A stretch of 64,000 nt of DNA from Aradus depressus (Eukaryota > Arthropoda > Insecta > Hemiptera > Aradidae), in the NCBI GenBank assembly GCA_963662175.1, contig OY759225.1, positions 15,679,601 to 15,743,600 on the forward strand. The letters are read 5' to 3'. The notes beneath the pieces are model-generated. The model saw only the letters and a list, made by a program, of their open reading frames with translations. It was not told the DNA's origin and did not search any database. This document shows positions 29,301 to 33,160 of the stretch, piece by piece (within the stretch, counting starts at the first letter, position 1; the number at the start of each line of letters is the position of its first letter). The translations under genes and the position numbers were made by a program.

Positions 29301-29642
29301 GCGTACTGATCTCAAGATCACGGGTTCGAAATCCGGCGGAGGCTTTTATTTAAGAGGTTGAGCTCGCTTGCCCCATACTTTAGATGGGGCGTTAAGCAAC
29401 ATTCGTATTGTCATATCTTCTTAATTATTGGTTTTGTATAGATTTTAGAAGAATGAACTTGAGACTTATAATATATATATTATATAATATAAACAATTAT
29501 AATTATATTTTTGTGATTACAGAATACTGTTCGAGTGCCGGCCACGGTTCAGTACGCACATAAACTTGCATTTCTGGTTGGACAGTCCTTGAGGCGTGTG
29601 CCTGAAAAACAATTTGAATCCGATGTTTTATATTATCTTTAA
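3..29642 (+). CDS. piwi: PIWI-clade Argonaute (Piwi/Aubergine-like), 17 exons, 5' end outside window
   Basis: Piwi proteins bind 24-31-nt piRNAs and silence transposons, by slicing transcripts in the cytoplasm (Aubergine type) or by transcriptional silencing in the nucleus (Piwi type). Joining exons at 3-71, 2082-2109, 3941-4039, 6655-6890, 8334-8519, 11412-11582, 11862-12014, 13283-13425, 20121-20229, 20465-20760, 20921-21078, 21909-22036, 23105-23285, 25546-25667, 26707-26861, 28456-28603 and 29523-29642 gives 833 codons in one frame. Seen directly: Arg/Gly-rich N-terminus, PAZ (about residues 206-314), MID with QMNCKLGG, and PIWI with the catalytic triad D601 (IGFDVCHD), D674 (YRDGVGE) and H807 (YAHKLAF); the protein ends in LYYL. 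Family members are about 850-900 residues, so little is missing. The start codon may be upstream; an in-frame ATG exists at 33. Motifs favour Piwi/Aub over AGO3, but which paralog it is stays unresolved. Confidence 0.95.
363..706. mobile_element. Non-autonomous hAT element (MITE) with 8-bp TSD
   Basis: 344-bp element beginning CAGTGG and ending CCACTG, with imperfect inverted ends rich in GGGCCC. It is flanked by a perfect 8-bp direct repeat AGAATATG (355-362 and 707-714), the signature of hAT transposition. No coding frame. Lies in Piwi intron 1. Confidence 0.88.
736..1057. repeat. Inverted-repeat (foldback) element
   Basis: Arms of about 100 bases (from 736 and ending near 1057) are reverse complements around a central AT-rich spacer. 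Both arms include TCAAGGTTTGAATATCGATT and its complement. No coding content. Could be a Penelope-like or foldback remnant. Confidence 0.75.
1261..1288 (+). other. Hammerhead-like stem-loop motif
   Basis: GTGATAA, then T, then a GGCC/GGCC stem (1269-1272 with 1280-1283) and GAAAC. Same architecture as motifs in several inverted-repeat elements further along (see findings). Confidence 0.45.
1717..1925. repeat. 54-bp tandem repeat, about 3.9 copies
   Basis: G-rich units start at 1717, 1771, 1825 and 1879 and differ by a few substitutions. Apparent open frames through it on both strands are repeat artefacts. In Piwi intron 1. Confidence 0.9.
2082..2109 (+). CDS. piwi: Piwi exon 2 (28-bp microexon)
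   Basis: A TTTTCAG acceptor and GTGAGA donor bracket 28 bases encoding GGPPAQPGA plus one base of the next Gly. It joins its neighbours in frame (phase 0 in, phase 1 out). It is very short, but composition and phase fit the N-terminal tail. Confidence 0.7.
2249..2530 (+). mobile_element. tRNA-derived SINE (main family), diverged
   Basis: Carries the tRNA-like head remnant (TGAGCTCTAGATCGC), the body (AAGCACGCCGTCCTTC) and the 3' part (TAGTAGGCGATATGACCTC, AAAGCCCGGGC). In Piwi intron 2. The full family structure is described at 25722-26062. Confidence 0.85.
2631..3025. repeat. 20-bp minisatellite, about 19.75 near-perfect copies
   Basis: The unit TTCTTTCATTTAAGTAGTAC repeats without visible variation over 395 bp. 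Homogeneity implies recent expansion, or a length fixed by assembly. In Piwi intron 2. Confidence 0.97.
3213..3259. repeat. (TA)n microsatellite
   Basis: Uninterrupted TA dinucleotides in Piwi intron 2, just before a Helitron-like repeat. Confidence 0.95.
3275..3720 (-). repeat. Unclassified repeat, possibly a degraded Helitron
   Basis: Two internal near-duplicates (about 3300-3420 and 3425-3545) share GGTAAGGGTGGGGC-like and CAATTCGT.CAATGAT segments. On the - strand the end near 3280 reads GCAACGCATGGCGGGTTGTT, resembling a Helitron 3' end, but the terminal hairpin is weak. Confidence 0.35.
3941..4039 (+). CDS. piwi: Piwi exon 3 (RG-rich tail)
   Basis: Encodes a basic segment including [11 protein letters not shown] and then [11 protein letters not shown]. 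The RRG and RGR motifs resemble the arginine methylation sites by which Piwi proteins bind Tudor partners (known for the family; modification here is inferred). Phase 1 in and out. Confidence 0.85.
4395..4935 (+). pseudogene. Mariner-family transposase remnant
   Basis: Scattered frames give a mariner N-terminal helix-turn-helix ([16 protein letters not shown] and ERSGRPSTS) and a C-terminal [13 protein letters not shown]. Stops and frameshifts are frequent and the central region is deleted. Lies in Piwi intron 3. Confidence 0.7.
5150..5738 (+). mobile_element. Jockey-like LINE, 5'-truncated 3' end with poly(A)
   Basis: Reads [20 protein letters not shown] and [11 protein letters not shown], the C-terminal end of a jockey-type ORF2, with frameshifts. 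It is followed by a 3' UTR, an AATAAA, and an A-run ending near 5738. The A-tail fits target-primed insertion. In Piwi intron 3. Confidence 0.75.
5815..5935 (+). mobile_element. SINE head fragment
   Basis: The tRNA-like head with a B-box-like GCGTTCGAAACC followed by GGCCGAGGCTCTTAGG; the body is missing. Confidence 0.75.
6040..6608 (-). repeat. Interspersed repeat family E, - orientation
   Basis: In - orientation it starts with a TATACGAAGTATA-like head, then AATTCGATGCGGAGTTTTCA, and ends with a tail complementary to AATCACCGGCAATGTAC. The family recurs at least 12 times in the window; no coding capacity seen. This copy stops about 45 bases before Piwi exon 4. Confidence 0.85.
6655..6890 (+). 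CDS. piwi: Piwi exon 4 (N domain start)
   Basis: Encodes [17 protein letters not shown], then the N domain up to LHPDIKQ, the standard opening of the folded Piwi core. Acceptor ATTCAG and donor GTATTT. The exon lies between two inverted copies of repeat family E (6040-6608 and from about 6965). Confidence 0.95.
7085..7850 (-). mobile_element. Insertion inside family E, with a small basic ORF
   Basis: An insert interrupts the family E copy. Its ends are weakly inverted (TTAAGGCATAGTCAAGG versus the complement TTAAGCACAGTGATAGCC), so it is probably a DNA transposon remnant. It holds a short - strand reading frame (7304-7456). Confidence 0.5.
7304..7456 (-). CDS. 50-aa basic ORF within a transposon insert
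   Basis: ATG at 7456, stop at 7304-7306. The peptide is lysine/arginine-rich, starting [19 protein letters not shown] and containing [16 protein letters not shown]. That second part resembles short basic motifs at the N-terminus of some transposon proteins (memory, not a search). Probably the fragment of an element gene rather than a host gene. Confidence 0.35.
   Translation of the reverse strand: MSHMNRKYARNYRKRKSEESSHQKEFKKPKKSSAEQMQELRQHRKENEKH
8334..8519 (+). CDS. piwi: Piwi exon 5 (N domain / linker 1)
   Basis: 62 codons from [11 protein letters not shown] to [10 protein letters not shown], phase 0 both sides. The FDP segment just before PAZ is typical. Donor is AAAAAA|GTAATT. Confidence 0.93.
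8775..9285. mobile_element. Large inverted-repeat element (Penelope-like or foldback)
   Basis: Arms of roughly 200 bases are near-perfect complements around an AT-rich centre (about 8990-9060). Both arms hold TTAAGGCATTATCAAGAG or its complement, and a hammerhead-like motif (+ at 9174-9199). No protein. In Piwi intron 5. Confidence 0.85.
9337..9845. mobile_element. Pogo-like MITE with TA target site
   Basis: 509 bp with inverted ends starting CAGTGTAAACTC and flanked by TA on both sides. Ends of this form (CAGT... with TA duplication) fit the Tc1/mariner-pogo superfamily. No transposase. In Piwi intron 5. Confidence 0.85.
10087..10471 (+). mobile_element. TA-flanked TIR element, family M (copy 1)
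   Basis: 385 bp with nearly perfect ~29-bp inverted ends beginning TGAGGAGTTTGGAGCCAGAG and TA flanks. Inside is a short frame starting [15 protein letters not shown] second copy (31953-32426) is about 90 bp longer in the middle, so this one is internally deleted. SINE sequence follows it immediately on the right. Confidence 0.85.
10474..10592 (+). mobile_element. SINE 3' fragment
   Basis: Body sequences TAGAGTCGGGCTTATGTCCA and TAGTAGGCGATATGACCTCG are recognisable. It abuts the TIR element on its left. Confidence 0.8.
10684..10829. repeat. 21-bp AT-rich tandem repeat, about 7 copies
   Basis: The unit ATATTTTTAATTCTTTAAAAT and its phase variants repeat seven times in Piwi intron 5. Confidence 0.95.
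10860..11190 (+). repeat. Family E, central and tail part
   Basis: Contains the typical GTGTATCGACCCGAAATTTT segment and ends with AGCGGTGATTCACCAACGAC. The head is missing. A further fragment (about 11220-11395) runs up to Piwi exon 6, and a tail piece (about 11725-11790) follows that exon. Confidence 0.7.
11412..11582 (+). CDS. piwi: Piwi exon 6 (linker / PAZ start)
   Basis: 57 codons containing [11 protein letters not shown] and [12 protein letters not shown], hallmark Piwi sequences. The acceptor is GGGACAG|CTG, so the open frame running a few codons further upstream is intron, not coding. Confidence 0.95.
11862..12014 (+). CDS. piwi: Piwi exon 7 (PAZ core)
   Basis: 51 codons from [12 protein letters not shown] to [12 protein letters not shown] holds the 2'-O-methylated 3' end of the piRNA (family knowledge); [11 protein letters not shown] lies in its conserved core. 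Phase 0 both sides. Confidence 0.95.
12064..13207. mobile_element. TIR element (ends TTGATGTGTAAACATCTTA) with nested SINE
   Basis: A 19-bp perfect inverted repeat at 12064-12082 and 13189-13207 bounds 1.1 kb of non-coding AT-rich DNA. A complete SINE (12453-12775) is nested inside. Superfamily unclear. In Piwi intron 7. Confidence 0.7.
12453..12775 (+). mobile_element. Full-length tRNA-derived SINE
   Basis: tRNA-like head with an A box (TAGCTCAGTGG) and B box (GGTTCGAAACC), the family body, and a tail AACCTAACCTAACCT. Flanked by an 11-bp target duplication ATTAATAACAA, showing insertion by reverse transcription. Confidence 0.95.
13283..13425 (+). CDS. piwi: Piwi exon 8 (PAZ end / linker 2)
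   Basis: Contains [11 protein letters not shown] and [15 protein letters not shown], diagnostic of Piwi proteins. Ends in phase 2 (AG|GTTAG), and the Arg codon is completed by the first base of exon 9, 6.7 kb downstream. The intervening intron carries a LINE, a DDE transposon and SINEs. Confidence 0.95.
13436..14056 (+). pseudogene. Jockey-clade LINE reverse transcriptase fragment
   Basis: Two frames (13439-13774 and 13788-14021) together read a reverse transcriptase: [14 protein letters not shown] (catalytic YADD) and [13 protein letters not shown], then the thumb region [16 protein letters not shown]. The frame shifts near 13775 and the 5' half is absent. The 3' end meets the DDE transposon at 14057; sequence at about 16916-17300, which ends in an A-rich tail, may be its displaced 3' UTR. 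In Piwi intron 8. Confidence 0.85.
14057..16915 (-). mobile_element. DNA transposon with long inverted ends (IS5/Harbinger-type DDE)
   Basis: Imperfect inverted repeats of about 190 bp lie at 14057-14245 and 16735-16915; both contain AACTGTCTCAAACCTG and TATGATATTTTACGAAAAAA or complements. Between them is one transposase gene on the - strand. No clean target duplication is visible because LINE-like sequence blurs the left edge. In Piwi intron 8. Confidence 0.75.
14333..16421 (-). pseudogene. DDE transposase with N-terminal zinc-binding and C-terminal SWIM finger (broken)
   Basis: The 5' exon (about 16107-16421) encodes [15 protein letters not shown] with paired CxxC motifs (CYVC, CLPC, CPLC). 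An intron follows (donor CAAG|GTATTT, acceptor near 16025), then about 46 codons ([11 protein letters not shown]...) interrupted by one in-frame TGA, then a one-base shift in a T-run near 15890, then a 517-codon frame to 14333. That frame carries a DDE catalytic set typical of the DDE_Tnp_4 fold: [19 protein letters not shown] and [11 protein letters not shown]. At its C-terminus is a SWIM finger ([15 protein letters not shown]). Outside the two lesions the gene is intact, so this copy died recently. The exact superfamily (IS5-like versus PIF/Harbinger) needs a database. Confidence 0.8.
16916..17300 (+). repeat. Possible LINE 3' UTR with A-rich tail
   Basis: Non-coding, ending AGATAAATAAATACAAAAAA near 17296. 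Its position suggests the 3' end of the LINE at 13436-14056, displaced by the DNA transposon. Not proven. Confidence 0.35.
17305..17500 (+). repeat. Family E fragment and poly(G) run
   Basis: Family E segments (TGTGTAATCGATCAGAAGAT, AGCCAAATCGGCCAAAG) run into about 19 consecutive G at 17475-17492. Another G-run lies at about 19040-19057. Confidence 0.7.
17530..19013. mobile_element. Probable TIR element with nested SINE
   Basis: The ends TAAGGTGGCATATCCAC and (complement of the right end) CTAAGTGCGTATCCACC are imperfect inverted repeats, followed inward on both sides by AAACATTTGT/AAACGTTTG-like sequence. The interior holds a family E fragment (about 17905-18110) and a full SINE. Moderately supported. 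Confidence 0.5.
18427..18775 (+). mobile_element. Full-length SINE
   Basis: Head GCGCCGGTAGCTCAGTGG, B box GGGTTCGAAACC, complete body and a tail AACCTAAACCT. A partial flanking repeat (TATAAAT...) is compatible with a target duplication. Confidence 0.93.
19070..19308 (+). mobile_element. SINE with internal deletion
   Basis: The head TACTGGTAGCTCAGTGG is intact but the B box is deleted; the body and 3' part continue to about 19308. Confidence 0.85.
19312..19420 (-). mobile_element. SINE fragment, - strand
   Basis: Reverse-complement pieces (GAGGTCATATCGCCTACTAC and AACGTCCCATCCGAAGGA) with the middle deleted. Confidence 0.75.
19446..19786 (-). mobile_element. Full-length SINE, - strand
   Basis: Runs from the tail (TTAGGTTAGGTTTTATGAC) to the head (CACTGAGCTACCGGCGCC) in reverse. 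Flanked by a 13-bp duplication CCAAGTATATAGA. With the + strand copies at 18427 and 19070 it makes inverted SINE pairs within one Piwi intron. Confidence 0.93.
20007..20120 (+). promoter_or_regulatory. Triplicated 3' splice site of Piwi exon 9
   Basis: A 38-bp unit containing TATGTTTACCTTGACAG is repeated head to tail, placing identical acceptors at 20044, 20082 and 20120. Only the third leads into the conserved exon. Neither 38 nor 76 is a multiple of 3, and the two upstream sites reach stops after TTTATC and TTTCTCTTA respectively. Confidence 0.9.
20121..20229 (+). CDS. piwi: Piwi exon 9 (linker 2)
   Basis: Encodes [18 protein letters not shown] through ISTNPE. The acceptor used is the third of three identical TTGACAG|GTCCAAC sites made by a 38-bp triplication. 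Only the third keeps the frame open; the two upstream ones reach a stop within 20 codons. Confidence 0.95.
20300..20365. repeat. Short repeat shared with 100-165
   Basis: TTTTATTCTGGGACCGAGGT and the following AAGAATA-ATACAT sequence also occur at about 107-157. Unclassified; possibly a SINE or LINE 3' end. Confidence 0.5.
20465..20760 (+). CDS. piwi: Piwi exon 10 (MID start)
   Basis: 98 codons plus two bases, from [10 protein letters not shown] to YPLPRPEL, with [10 protein letters not shown] in the middle. This enters the MID domain that anchors the piRNA 5' phosphate. Donor GTATGT, phase 2. Confidence 0.95.
20921..21078 (+). CDS. piwi: Piwi exon 11 (MID)
   Basis: Encodes [18 protein letters not shown] and [11 protein letters not shown], typical MID sequence. 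Phase 2 in, phase 1 out (GGAG|GTAACA). A partial copy of repeat family E begins within about 30 bases of the donor. Confidence 0.95.
21100..21290 (+). repeat. Family E fragment after Piwi exon 11
   Basis: Head-like CCAGATATGTGAGGAAAGTT, then GTAACCGGTCAGAAGTTCTG and ACACGATTACTCCTGATAG. Truncated. Confidence 0.65.
21630..21692 (+). mobile_element. SINE 3' fragment
   Basis: GAGCGCTCTGGTAGTCGGCG through AAAGCCCGGGAATGAGTC, from the SINE 3' end. Confidence 0.75.
21909..22036 (+). CDS. piwi: Piwi exon 12 (MID end)
   Basis: Encodes [11 protein letters not shown], then [17 protein letters not shown], the most conserved MID stretch in Piwi proteins. Ends in phase 0 at IPFK before GTGAGT. Confidence 0.97.
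22070..22275. repeat. 33-bp AT-rich tandem repeat, about 6 copies
   Basis: Units centred on TACCACTTATTAATATATAT followed by TATGTCCATAC. The first units are inverted relative to each other and could form a hairpin. In Piwi intron 12. Confidence 0.9.
22361..22760 (+). mobile_element. Two SINE copies in tandem, the second starting inside the first
   Basis: The first (22361-22590) is diverged, with a deleted body start. The second starts at about 22592 (GTGCCGGTAGCTCAGAGG) and ends at about 22755. Both have 3' truncations. Confidence 0.8.
23105..23285 (+). CDS. piwi: Piwi exon 13 (PIWI domain, first catalytic Asp)
   Basis: Encodes [15 protein letters not shown], carrying the first catalytic aspartate, and ends SFHVL in phase 1. 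The acceptor follows a T-rich tract. Confidence 0.97.
23345..23632 (+). mobile_element. Second tRNA-derived SINE family between A-rich tracts
   Basis: A different tRNA-like head (GTGGCCGTGCGGGCTAGAGC, B box GGGTTCGAATCCCG) at about 23395-23480 is followed by a short body and an A-rich tail (23580-23630). An A-run also precedes it. The long poly-Phe frame on the opposite strand is an artefact of these runs. Confidence 0.75.
24043..24270 (+). mobile_element. SINE, 5'-truncated, telomere-like tail
   Basis: Begins at CCTTCGGATGGGACGTTAAG and ends with AACCTAACCTAACCTAAC, the longest (CCTAA)n tail in the window. Confidence 0.9.
24385..24612 (+). mobile_element. SINE, 5'-truncated
   Basis: From GAGCACGCCGTCCTTCGG to AAAGCCCGGGCATGAGTC. 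Confidence 0.88.
24725..25381 (-). mobile_element. Penelope-like element fragment with inverted terminal repeats
   Basis: A ~130-bp terminal unit (GGAATATTGAGGGTCAGTCA to GTGTACATGCCTTC) occurs at 24731-24870 and, inverted, at 25205-25381; a further inverted stem is at 25126-25200 with 25305-25381. Between them a - strand frame (24869-25120) resembles the N-terminus of Penelope-like reverse transcriptases. Each terminal unit carries the hammerhead-like motif. In Piwi intron 13. Confidence 0.65.
24869..25120 (-). pseudogene. N-terminal piece of a Penelope-like ORF
   Basis: 83 codons: [31 protein letters not shown] and [20 protein letters not shown]. The FLLKCR..VFPSHI pattern matches my memory of the region preceding the reverse transcriptase of Penelope-like elements; no reverse transcriptase domain remains. 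Judged by memory only. Confidence 0.45.
25546..25667 (+). CDS. piwi: Piwi exon 14 (PIWI domain, second catalytic Asp)
   Basis: Encodes [11 protein letters not shown] through [12 protein letters not shown] to EVKQIE. YRDG carries the second catalytic aspartate. A full-length SINE with an 11-bp target duplication is inserted 55 bases downstream. Confidence 0.97.
25722..26062 (+). mobile_element. Full-length SINE (best copy of the main family)
   Basis: About 340 bp. The tRNA-like head has A box GGTAGCTCAGTGGTATGC and B box GGGTTCGTAACC. The body begins TTAGTTTATTTTATTTGGGA and continues through the GATGGTCCCGAGCCTGTACG and CTCATGTCCACCAGAATGAC segments; the tail is CCTAACCTAACCTAA. An 11-bp duplication AATATACTGGG flanks it. 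RNA polymerase III transcription and LINE-driven retroposition are inferred from the structure. Confidence 0.95.
26290..26345. mobile_element. Pogo/Tigger-type end fragment
   Basis: AGCGGATAATCGAGGGTCTA resembles the inner end of the pogo-like element at 52225-52641. Partner end not seen. Confidence 0.4.
26707..26861 (+). CDS. piwi: Piwi exon 15 (PIWI domain)
   Basis: Encodes [22 protein letters not shown] and [13 protein letters not shown]. Ends in phase 2 at GAAAA|GTTTGT, a weak donor that is nonetheless required by the join to KYDFFLVS. Confidence 0.95.
27077..28275 (-). pseudogene. Tc1-like transposon with decayed transposase
   Basis: On the - strand, pieces read [14 protein letters not shown] (DNA-binding domain), [18 protein letters not shown] (core) and [19 protein letters not shown] (C-terminus), the classical Tc1-like order. 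Stops (for example near 27775 and 28105) and frameshifts break it. Short inverted sequences (ATTTTTATGGATTT and its counterpart near 28277) sit near the ends. In Piwi intron 15. Confidence 0.85.
28456..28603 (+). CDS. piwi: Piwi exon 16 (PIWI domain)
   Basis: Encodes [20 protein letters not shown] and ends MTHMYYNCS, strongly conserved. Donor GTAAGT, phase 0. Confidence 0.97.
28760..29165 (+). repeat. Family E, nearly complete copy
   Basis: Runs from a CCCAGATATACGGAGTACAC head, through AACACGATACCTCCCGACAG, to the tail GCTGGTGATTCACCGACCC. About 400 bp with a T-run directly after. A separate tail fragment lies at 28330-28410. No protein seen. Confidence 0.8.
29272..29412 (+). mobile_element. 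SINE head fragment, degraded
   Basis: The GATCACGGGTTCGAAATCC B-box region and a shortened body. Confidence 0.65.
29523..29642 (+). CDS. piwi: Piwi exon 17 (C-terminus, catalytic His, stop)
   Basis: Encodes [18 protein letters not shown], with the catalytic histidine, and ends DVLYYL followed by TAA at 29640-29642. A hydrophobic YL end is typical because the C-terminus is buried. Confidence 0.97.
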   Translation, partial: NTVRVPATVQYAHKLAFLVGQSLRRVPEKQFESDVLYYL

Positions 29643-29975
29643 CATAGCTATATTTTTGGTCTCATGGCACAAATGTATATAGTCGTTTTTGGAATTTTTC
29701 AGAAAAGTTATCTGTTTTCAAAATTAAAAATAACACTGTTTGCGCCATGCGTCTAAAAATATGTTGAAGATTTTTTTTTTTTTTTTTATTACAAAATGTT
29801 TGTAAATATATAAGAATGAATAAGTCAGAGAAAAAAAAGAGGTTATATATATTTTTGTAAGATGTTGGGGCTGATCTTATTTCTTGTATTGTTAAAATGA
29901 GAGATTATTATGCTCATGATATTCCTAGATTTTTTTTTTTTTTATAATAAAATATATAAAATAAGTAATATATAT
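29643..29975 (+). promoter_or_regulatory. Piwi 3' UTR with candidate poly(A) signal
   Basis: AT-rich sequence after the stop codon with a T-run near 29770. The first AATAAA hexamer is at 29946-29951, about 300 bases past the stop. A second candidate lies near 30543. The true cleavage site is not known. Confidence 0.45.
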
Positions 29976-30260
29976 TTTCAAAAAAAAAAAATTAATCTAA
30001 TGGGTTAATTTTTACAGTGCTGTATAATTTTTTTCCTTAAAAATTGTTATTTTGAAGTATCGCAACCCCTCAAGGGATAATGGAGAGAAATTAAGATTTA
30101 TATTATAGATGTGAAGAGTACATTTTTTAACTCTGGAAAAAGTTGAACATTTTATTTTAACAGAAGTTAACTTTTTTCTTTTAAATATTAATAATTTTTT
30201 TTTGCAATTTCGGAATATATATTTATATATATTCTTTTTAAATCGATAAAAGTATAATAT

Positions 30261-30310
<50 letters not shown>

Positions 30311-30880
30311 AGTTATTTTCTGAATTTTTTTGAACAAAAGACAAATCAAGATGTATAATACAGTCCATTATTTACTTCATATAGGCAGAAAAAAAAAGTA
30401 ACGCCGTTGAAATGCAACTGATGAATATTTTAAAATTAATTTTGACATAAAACTGTAAAATTCTTTATTTGTTTTTTGATATTTTTAAATTTATACTTGT
30501 TAAAGAAAATGTGATTAGTTTTCTATAAATATTTTTCCATTAATAAAATATAAATGTTGATCAGTTTTTTTTTGTTTTTTTTCCTTACTGTATATAAATT
30601 TTAATCTCAGCTCTGTACATAGTAACTGTGATGTACTTACACATACAAATATATTTTTCGATTTTTTATAGCAATAATTTAGAATAATCATCATTCGAAT
30701 CTCCTGACAATTGAATAATTATGTTGAAATGAATCAATTCAAAGATATTCGAATAATCAAAAATGTTCATACAGTAAATTGTCTAAATACAAATACTATA
30801 TATATATACACAAATACAATATGTATACACAAATACAATATATATCATATGTACAATAATATACAAATACAAATTATATA
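29976..30880. other. AT-rich intergenic DNA
   Basis: No gene seen. Contains a (TA)n run at about 30265-30305, several poly(T) tracts and further AATAAA hexamers that could serve alternative Piwi 3' ends. Confidence 0.6.
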
Positions 30881-30883
30881 TAA

Positions 30884-31182
30884 CCCGAGGCTCTTAGGTT
30901 TTTTATTTGTGAGGTGAAAATGCTGTCCTTCGTTAAGCGATGGTCCCGATGATGTTAAGTTATGACTCTTGCCTGGGCTTTAACTACAAGGTCATATCGC
31001 CTACTACCAGAGTGCTCTTTCGTCACTCTGGTCGACATGAGCCCGGTTCTATTACGGGATTGTTATTTACAATACCCTATGGTATGTGTTTTTTTTAACA
31101 AGTACCTGACATTGTACAGGCTCGGGACCTTCGCTTAATGCCCCATTCGAAGGACGGCGTGCTTACCTTTTTTTTACCATTT
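30884..31182 (-). mobile_element. Two SINE fragments, head to head
   Basis: A short + strand piece (30884-30955, AGGCTCTTAGGTTTTTTAT) meets a - strand copy (30957-31182) starting TGACTCTTGCCTGGGCTTTA and containing GAAGGACGGCGTGCTTA. Confidence 0.75.
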
Positions 31183-31825
31183 GGAGATTTTTTTTTTTTA
31201 CTTCTGGAGTATTTTATCTTATTTGTGAAACAATTAAAAGTAAGAATTAGAAATAGACAATATTTTAAAAAACAAATATTTTTAATAATTTTTTATATAC
31301 ATATATTAAATAATTTCCCAGAACAAACTATACTTAATTGATAAAATAGTAATGTCATAATTCAAATTTCGTTTTTGTGTCTTTCATATGTAAATTTTTT
31401 TATTGTACCGTTACTTATTTGTAAGATTTATACTTAATTACTTGATAAGGAGAATTGATAAATAATAAAATGTATGTTCATTTGTGAATAAATATTTTTT
31501 ACTTTCATTGTTGGATTACTCTTATTATTATTCGATTATTTCAGAAGGAAAAAATTCAGTAAAATTGGAATTTTTGATAAAGTATTAAAAATTGAAACAC
31601 GTCTTTTATTTGCTCAAAACAGCAATTTTGATGTCTGATAATAATTATTAGTTGCAATTTTACATTTTTTTTTTTTTTTTTTACTTATAACCTATACCTA
31701 TAGTATATAAGGAAGTGTTGTAATTGTGCGAAAATCCGAGATCGAGGTTTCAATGAATTTTCACGTTTCCAAGATCCCCTGAATACATTTTGACCATTTT
31801 CGCGATGTTGTAGTCATTATTAAAA

Positions 31826-31912
31826 ATTGATCAATTAATCACCATGTGACCTAGTAACTAACATTCAATCAATTCTTTATTTACCAGGTCACATGGTGTA
31901 TCAATTGATCAA
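31826..31912. repeat. Short imperfect hairpin
   Basis: ATTGATCAATTAATCACCAT and its complement 50 bases later (ACATGGTGTATCAATTGATC) form a stem of about 30 bp. Possibly a tiny MITE remnant. Confidence 0.6.
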
Positions 31913-31952
31913 TATTTAATTCATATAAAGAGCGCTCTGGTAGTAGGAGATA

Positions 31953-32426
31953 TGAGGAGTTAGGAGCCAGAGCGGACCAACCCACAATTTTTCGGAAAAT
32001 GAGTTATTACCATACTGATGTTGATGTTATTACCATACTTTTTCAAAACCAGTGTGGATCACTTAGTTTCTTCACTTCAGTGATAGATAGCAGCACTTTA
32101 GGTTTAGTCCACAAGTATTTTGTGCATATATTTTCAAAGTCACAATGGATCATACGGCCTTCAAAAACTTTATAGAACACAAAAAGGACATAGTAATTTG
32201 GGAGCTATTATTGGATAGAATTTCGGAAATATCCGCCGCAAGGTTGAAATTCTCAAGCTGGGGACTAAATGCTAAATGGAGACTCATCCAATACTATTCT
32301 AAAATTTCAAATATAAATAAATATTTGGGGCCCATTTGAGATAAACAAAATGTACTCAATTTTCAATTGCCATTTTCTACCTGTTCAGTTTCAACCAGTT
32401 GGTCCGCTCTGGCTCCAAACTCCTCA
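31953..32426 (+). mobile_element. TA-flanked TIR element, family M (copy 2, longer)
   Basis: 474 bp with inverted ends TGAGGAGTTAGGAGCCAGAG and TA on both sides. It is inserted within a SINE: SINE sequence (GAGCGCTCTGGTAGTAGG) stops at its left edge and resumes (TATGACCTCATAGTTAAAG) at the right. Contains a 64-codon frame at 32145-32339 starting [20 protein letters not shown], with no known domain. Confidence 0.88.
32145..32339 (+). CDS. 64-aa ORF in family M element
   Basis: Sequence includes LDRISEISAARLKFSSWGLN and [15 protein letters not shown]. The shorter copy at 10277 lacks the central part. Unrecognised; too short for a transposase, perhaps the N-terminal remnant of one. Confidence 0.3.
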   Translation: MDHTAFKNFIEHKKDIVIWELLLDRISEISAARLKFSSWGLNAKWRLIQYYSKISNINKYLGPI

Positions 32427-32660
32427 TATGACCTCATAGTTAAAGACGGGCATACCCAGCTGAGGCCCTTGAGCACGCCGTCCTTCGAAGAAGAGGTTAA
32501 GCGATGGACCCGAGCCTGTACAATGTCAGTAAATCTAGGTAGCCAAAATTTAGGAATCCCAGAGTAAAGTTGGGCTCATGTCCAGCAGAGCGGCGAAAGA
32601 GTTATCTGGTAGTAGGCGATATGACATAGTTAAAGCCCGGGCATGAGTTATAGTAACAAT
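32427..32660 (+). mobile_element. SINE body and 3' part
   Basis: Resumes after the TIR element with pieces out of order (a 3' fragment, then GAGCACGCCGTCCTTCG onward to AAAGCCCGGGCATGAG), so at least two SINEs are merged here. Confidence 0.75.
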
Positions 32661-32847
32661 TAATAAAAATTGTTCGATAAAACACTATGAGAGTAACCTG
32701 GAAACGCAGAGGAGATGCATCGTTATGTAAAATTTATATTCTTAGAGAAAAATGATGTGGACACAATTTCTGTCGAACAAACAGACAAAAGGTAAAAACC
32801 CGATTAATAAACATTCAGAGTTACATTTTAATAACATTATTCATCAT

Positions 32848-33160
32848 GAGGGCGCCGGTAGCTCAGAAGTAGCGTGCCAGCTTACTGAGCCCAAAATCGC
32901 GGGTTCCGAACCCAGCCGAGGCCCTTAGGTTTATTATGTGAGAGATGAAGAAACCTTGCGCACGTCGTTCTTCGGATGGGACGCTGAGCGATGTTCCCGA
33001 GCCTGCTCTAATGGCAGGTACCCTCACCCTAATTGAATAAATTTAGAACTCTTACAGTAAAGTCAGACTCATGTCCACTAGATTGACGAAAGAGCGCTCT
33101 GGTAGTAGGCGATATTACCTTGTAGTTAATGCCCGGGCATGAGTCATAATAACGTTATTC
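32848..33160 (+). mobile_element. Full-length but diverged SINE
   Basis: Head GCGCCGGTAGCTCAGAAG through CCCGGGCATGAGTCATAAT. The B box is altered to GGTTCCGAACCC. Confidence 0.85.
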
